Of a DNA stretch of 64,000 nt, positions 61,535-64,000 are shown piece after piece. The notes under the pieces were generated by a model that ran no database searches, was not told where the DNA came from, and saw only the letters and a list, made by a program, of their open reading frames with translations. The DNA lies in assembly GCF_003240585.1 (NCBI RefSeq), contig NZ_PCDP01000061.1, positions 54,493-118,492 of the forward strand, given 5' to 3'. This stretch comes from Arminella tubonensis (GTDB lineage Bacteria; Pseudomonadota; Alphaproteobacteria; Rhizobiales; Rhizobiaceae). The position numbers and the translations under genes are program-made. How positions within the stretch are numbered: the stretch's first letter is position 1; every line of letters starts with the position of its first letter.

Positions 61535-62437
61535 TCAGCCGCGGGTTGTCCAGCGAATGCCCGCGGCAATGGCCAAGGCGAGGAGTGGCCATATGGCCCA
61601 GAAGGTCCCATGCCAGGCCAGGAGATTGACGCTGGTGATACCCAGGCCAGCGACGGTCAACACGGCGATGCGCGTGTCGATCCGGTCCTGGCTCCGGGCC
61701 CACACCATCGCCCTTGCGACGGCCAGGGCAAGGAGCGGCCAGGCTGCCCAGAAGGTACCTTTCCACGTCAGGATGTTGATGGCGAGCAAGGCGACGGCGA
61801 TCACGGCAAGCGTGCCGAGGCTTTTGGGCCGAATGCTTCGCCCTCGTCTGTCTGATTTATCCGAAACGGTTGCCCGCGGTTCCCTTACCACCGGCTGAGG
61901 CGGGGCGCTCGTGCCCTCGCCGATCCGCACGGCATAGCTCGGCACGGCGTCCGCGACGTTCTTTACCGTCAAGGGACCGAGGAAGTCGAAGCCGACGGCC
62001 ACCTTGTTGCGGACCTGATCGTAAACGGTGTTGGAAATGACAATGCCTCCGGCAGCAGCCGTTGCCTGGAGCCGCGCGGCAATATTGACGCCGTCGCCGT
62101 AGATATCGTCGCCGTCGACGATGACGTCGCCGAGATTGATGCCGATCCGAAACAGCATGCGCCCGTCGCTCGGGCGTGCCGCGTTCAAGCCGGCGAGTTC
62201 GTTCTGGACATCCACGGCGCCGCGCACTGCCTCGACCACGCTCGGAAACTCCGCAATCACCCCGTCGCCCCAGGTATTGATCACCCGTCCGCCATGTGCG
62301 CCGATCAGACGCGACATGGCATCGCGATATCGTTTCAGCGTAGCAAGCGTGCCCTCCTCGTCCACTCCCATCAGGCGCGTATAGTCCTGAACATCGGCAG
62401 AGAAGATCGTCGTCAGTTTGCGCTGCGTTTCGCTCAT
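61535..62437 (-). CDS. Class III adenylate/guanylate cyclase with duplicated C-terminal membrane hairpin
   Basis: Protein of 300 residues. The cyclase homology domain is N-terminal (residues 5-170): metal-binding D15 in IFSADVQDYTRLM, NTWGDGVIAEF, and GINLGDVIVDGDDIYGDGVNIAARL. After a basic linker (RRGRSIRPKS) come four hydrophobic segments arranged as a tandem repeat: NILTWKGTFWAAWPLLALAVA and NLLAWHGTFWAIWPLLALAIA. Most bacterial cyclases of this type carry membrane or TPR regions in other arrangements; here a 2TM-like module is duplicated at the C-terminus. It should make cAMP (or cGMP) at the membrane. ATG 62437. Confidence 0.88.
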   Translation of the reverse strand: MSETQRKLTTIFSADVQDYTRLMGVDEEGTLATLKRYRDAMSRLIGAHGGRVINTWGDGVIAEFPSVVEAVRGAVDVQNELAGLNAARPSDGRMLFRIGINLGDVIVDGDDIYGDGVNIAARLQATAAAGGIVISNTVYDQVRNKVAVGFDFLGPLTVKNVADAVPSYAVRIGEGTSAPPQPVVREPRATVSDKSDRRGRSIRPKSLGTLAVIAVALLAINILTWKGTFWAAWPLLALAVARAMVWARSQDRIDTRIAVLTVAGLGITSVNLLAWHGTFWAIWPLLALAIAAGIRWTTRG

Positions 62438-62854
62438 AATATCTCGACCCTACCTCAAGTTCAGCCAGCGAAGGCAGTCTGCGTGATTGCGAGGAATGTG
62501 AAAAGCAATGGCACCATCTATACGGAAGTCAATCAGCAGCGCGAAGTAGAAATCATCTCAGGGATCAGCCTTCCGGCGCTTTGCCGTTGTCGCCTCGTCC
62601 CGTCAGGAGAAAGATCCGACAGTGTCAGCGAGACGTTGCTACCAACGGAGCGCAGGAGCCGCAATCTTTCCAGATAATTCACCACGATCACGTCTTTTAT
62701 TAAATATTTATTATATGAAAGGAGCGACGTTCAGGCACCGGGAGCAGCATGTGATTTAAGCGGCGGTAGATTTGTCCGATCAATGTTCGGGCGCTCGCAC
62801 AGGCGGTAGGAAACCGCGTCGGTATCGGTCATCCGTTTCCTGTTGCGAGGCATT
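62438..62854. other. Divergent intergenic region between cyclase and chemoreceptor genes
   Basis: 417 bases without a supportable gene. The segment around 62690-62730 is markedly AT-rich (TTTTATTAAATATTTATTATATG) compared with the surroundings and probably contains the chemoreceptor promoter. No hairpin or repeat was found. Confidence 0.45.
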
Positions 62855-64000
62855 ATGAAGAATTTGAAGATAGCCCATCAGCTGTTCGCCCTTGTCGGCG
62901 TGCTCATGGCGGCTTTTGCCGTCGCCACCTTTTTCGAGATTCGGTCCCAGGCCAACTCCGTCTATGACGATCGCTTCGACATGCTGCGCACGCAGGTAGA
63001 GTCCGGCATCTCGGTGCTCAATGGCTACTATCAGCGCGAGAAATCCGGCGAGATGACCCACGAGGCTGCCCAGGCCGAGGCCTTCAAGGTCCTCTCCCGT
63101 GTCAGCTTCGCTCCGTCGGGCTACCTCTTCGGCTTCGACTTCAACGTCATCCAGCGCATTCATCCGAGCCCGGTCAATATCGGCAAGGACATGTCAACGC
63201 AGGTCGACAAGCGCGGCACCTATTTCAGCAAGGAAATGGTCGAGAAAGCCATCAAGGGCGGCGGCCGGACGGTGTATTACTGGAGCAAGCCGGGGATGCC
63301 CGATGACCAGGTATTCCTGAAGGGCAGCTATTCTGCAGCCTTCCAGCCGTGGCAGATCGTCATCGGCTGCGGCGTCTACATCGACGACCTGCAGACGCAG
63401 ATCAACACGGCGATCTGGAACGCGCTGATGATCTGTGGCGTAGTCTTCCTCGTCGGCATCAGTGCCGCGATCTACTTCATCCGCAACATCTCCAAGCCGC
63501 TTGCCGACGTTCACGGGGCGCTGAAGGCGGTGGCCGACGAGGATGTCAAGATCGTCATCCCGCACACCGGCATGCACAACGAGATCGGCATGATGGCCAA
63601 GGCCACCCAGTCGCTGCAGGAAAAGATCCGCGAACGGCATGCGCTCGCCGCCCACCAGGCGGCCCAGGAGCTGGAGATCAGCGCCGAGCGCCAGCAGAAT
63701 GTCCTGCAGCAGCAGGACGAGGCCAAGCTGCAGGCCCGCGTCGTCGCCACCATCGGCAATGCGCTGGAACAGCTGGCCGGCGGCGACCTTACCGTGCGCT
63801 GCGCCGACATCGGCAACAGCTATGCCGGCCTGCGCAACAACTTCAACGAGGCGCTCTCCCATCTCGAAGCGGCGATGGGCCGCGTCAACGCCAAGGGCAA
63901 CGACATCGGCGTCTCCAAGGAAGAGATCCGCCGCGCCTCCAGCGAACTGTCGCAGCGCACCGAGCGCCAGGCCGCCAGCCTGGAGGAAACCTCGGCCGCA
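62855..64000 (+). CDS. Methyl-accepting chemotaxis protein with single-Cache sensor (truncated by window edge)
   Basis: The frame from ATG 62855 is open to the last base, giving 382 residues of a longer protein. TM1 is about residues 8-30; a single Cache (sCache_2-type) periplasmic domain follows (about 33-185, with RVSFAPSGYLFGFDFN, IHPSPVNIGKDMSTQVDKRG, YYWSKPGMP and GCGVYIDDL). TM2 is about 189-211, HAMP about 212-265 and a second HAMP-like region about 305-355. The first signalling helices (SSELSQRTERQAASLEETSA) have begun when the window ends. Cache domains of this type bind small carboxylates in known receptors; the ligand here is unknown. Confidence 0.93.
   Translation, partial: MKNLKIAHQLFALVGVLMAAFAVATFFEIRSQANSVYDDRFDMLRTQVESGISVLNGYYQREKSGEMTHEAAQAEAFKVLSRVSFAPSGYLFGFDFNVIQRIHPSPVNIGKDMSTQVDKRGTYFSKEMVEKAIKGGGRTVYYWSKPGMPDDQVFLKGSYSAAFQPWQIVIGCGVYIDDLQTQINTAIWNALMICGVVFLVGISAAIYFIRNISKPLADVHGALKAVADEDVKIVIPHTGMHNEIGMMAKATQSLQEKIRERHALAAHQAAQELEISAERQQNVLQQQDEAKLQARVVATIGNALEQLAGGDLTVRCADIGNSYAGLRNNFNEALSHLEAAMGRVNAKGNDIGVSKEEIRRASSELSQRTERQAASLEETSAA

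Overview
The window looks like a chromosomal segment of a Rhizobiaceae bacterium (Rhizobium, Agrobacterium or a close relative). This rests on the GC-rich coding DNA, several families largely confined to Rhizobiales (DUF1344, BA14K, DUF1217, DUF6101, an HPE1-like protein), the bioMNY biotin transporter, a persulfide dioxygenase-rhodanese fusion, and GC-rich palindromic intergenic repeats of the kind scattered through rhizobial genomes. Genus and species cannot be fixed from the sequence alone. I saw no rRNA, tRNA, CRISPR array, insertion sequence or prophage gene. About sixty protein genes are tightly packed on both strands, mostly housekeeping, with a few accessory islets.

Layout. 1-4.8 kb: a DUF4160/DUF2442 pair (the first cut by the window edge), a MazG-like pyrophosphohydrolase, a D-Ala-D-Ala carboxypeptidase with a SPOR tail, a polysaccharide deacetylase, pdxH and a small lipoprotein. 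4.8-7.4 kb: a two-gene operon of an ornithine cyclodeaminase-like protein and an aromatic ammonia-lyase-fold protein that lacks the Ala-Ser-Gly cofactor triad; its promoter region carries repeated GCGAAT half-sites. 7.8-15.6 kb: a J-domain protein, fabI, a histidine phosphatase, DUF1344, a PAS-GGDEF-EAL protein, then aroC and ribB. 15.7-19.3 kb: a YcaQ-like protein, the biotin ECF transporter bioMNY and a thioesterase. 19.5-26.7 kb: a histone-deacetylase-like amidohydrolase, xseB, a MntA/HepT-like pair, a pirin, then dxs, tlyA and an rRNA m5U methyltransferase (isoprenoid and RNA-modification cluster). 26.7-34.2 kb: a chemoreceptor, an acyl-CoA dehydrogenase/enoyl-CoA hydratase operon behind a perfect palindromic operator, a CorA-type channel, a BA14K protein and a GH25-like protein.

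34.2-37.2 kb holds what I consider the most interesting unit: gbcAB-type betaine demethylase genes preceded by a clear cobalamin riboswitch with a kissing-loop hairpin and a possible 34-codon leader ORF. Alphaproteobacteria make 5-aminolevulinate, and hence cobalamin, from glycine, and betaine breakdown yields glycine. A B12 feedback on betaine catabolism is therefore biologically sensible.

37.2-46 kb: a rhizobial hypothetical protein, the tRNA t6A enzyme TsaC, a D-2-hydroxyacid dehydrogenase, a SnoaL-like protein, a flavin-binding PNPOx-like protein, an operon of 1-Cys peroxiredoxin plus persulfide dioxygenase-rhodanese behind an AT-rich palindrome, two methyltransferases and a VOC protein. 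46-64 kb: a soluble FtsK, a seven-module DUF1217 protein (flagellum-linked family) divergent from DUF6101, ubiA, a MipA-like outer-membrane protein, a cupin, cyclopropane-fatty-acid synthase, tex, purD, an HPE1-like secreted protein, a small secreted protein, an adenylate cyclase with a duplicated membrane tail, and a Cache-domain chemoreceptor that runs off the right edge.
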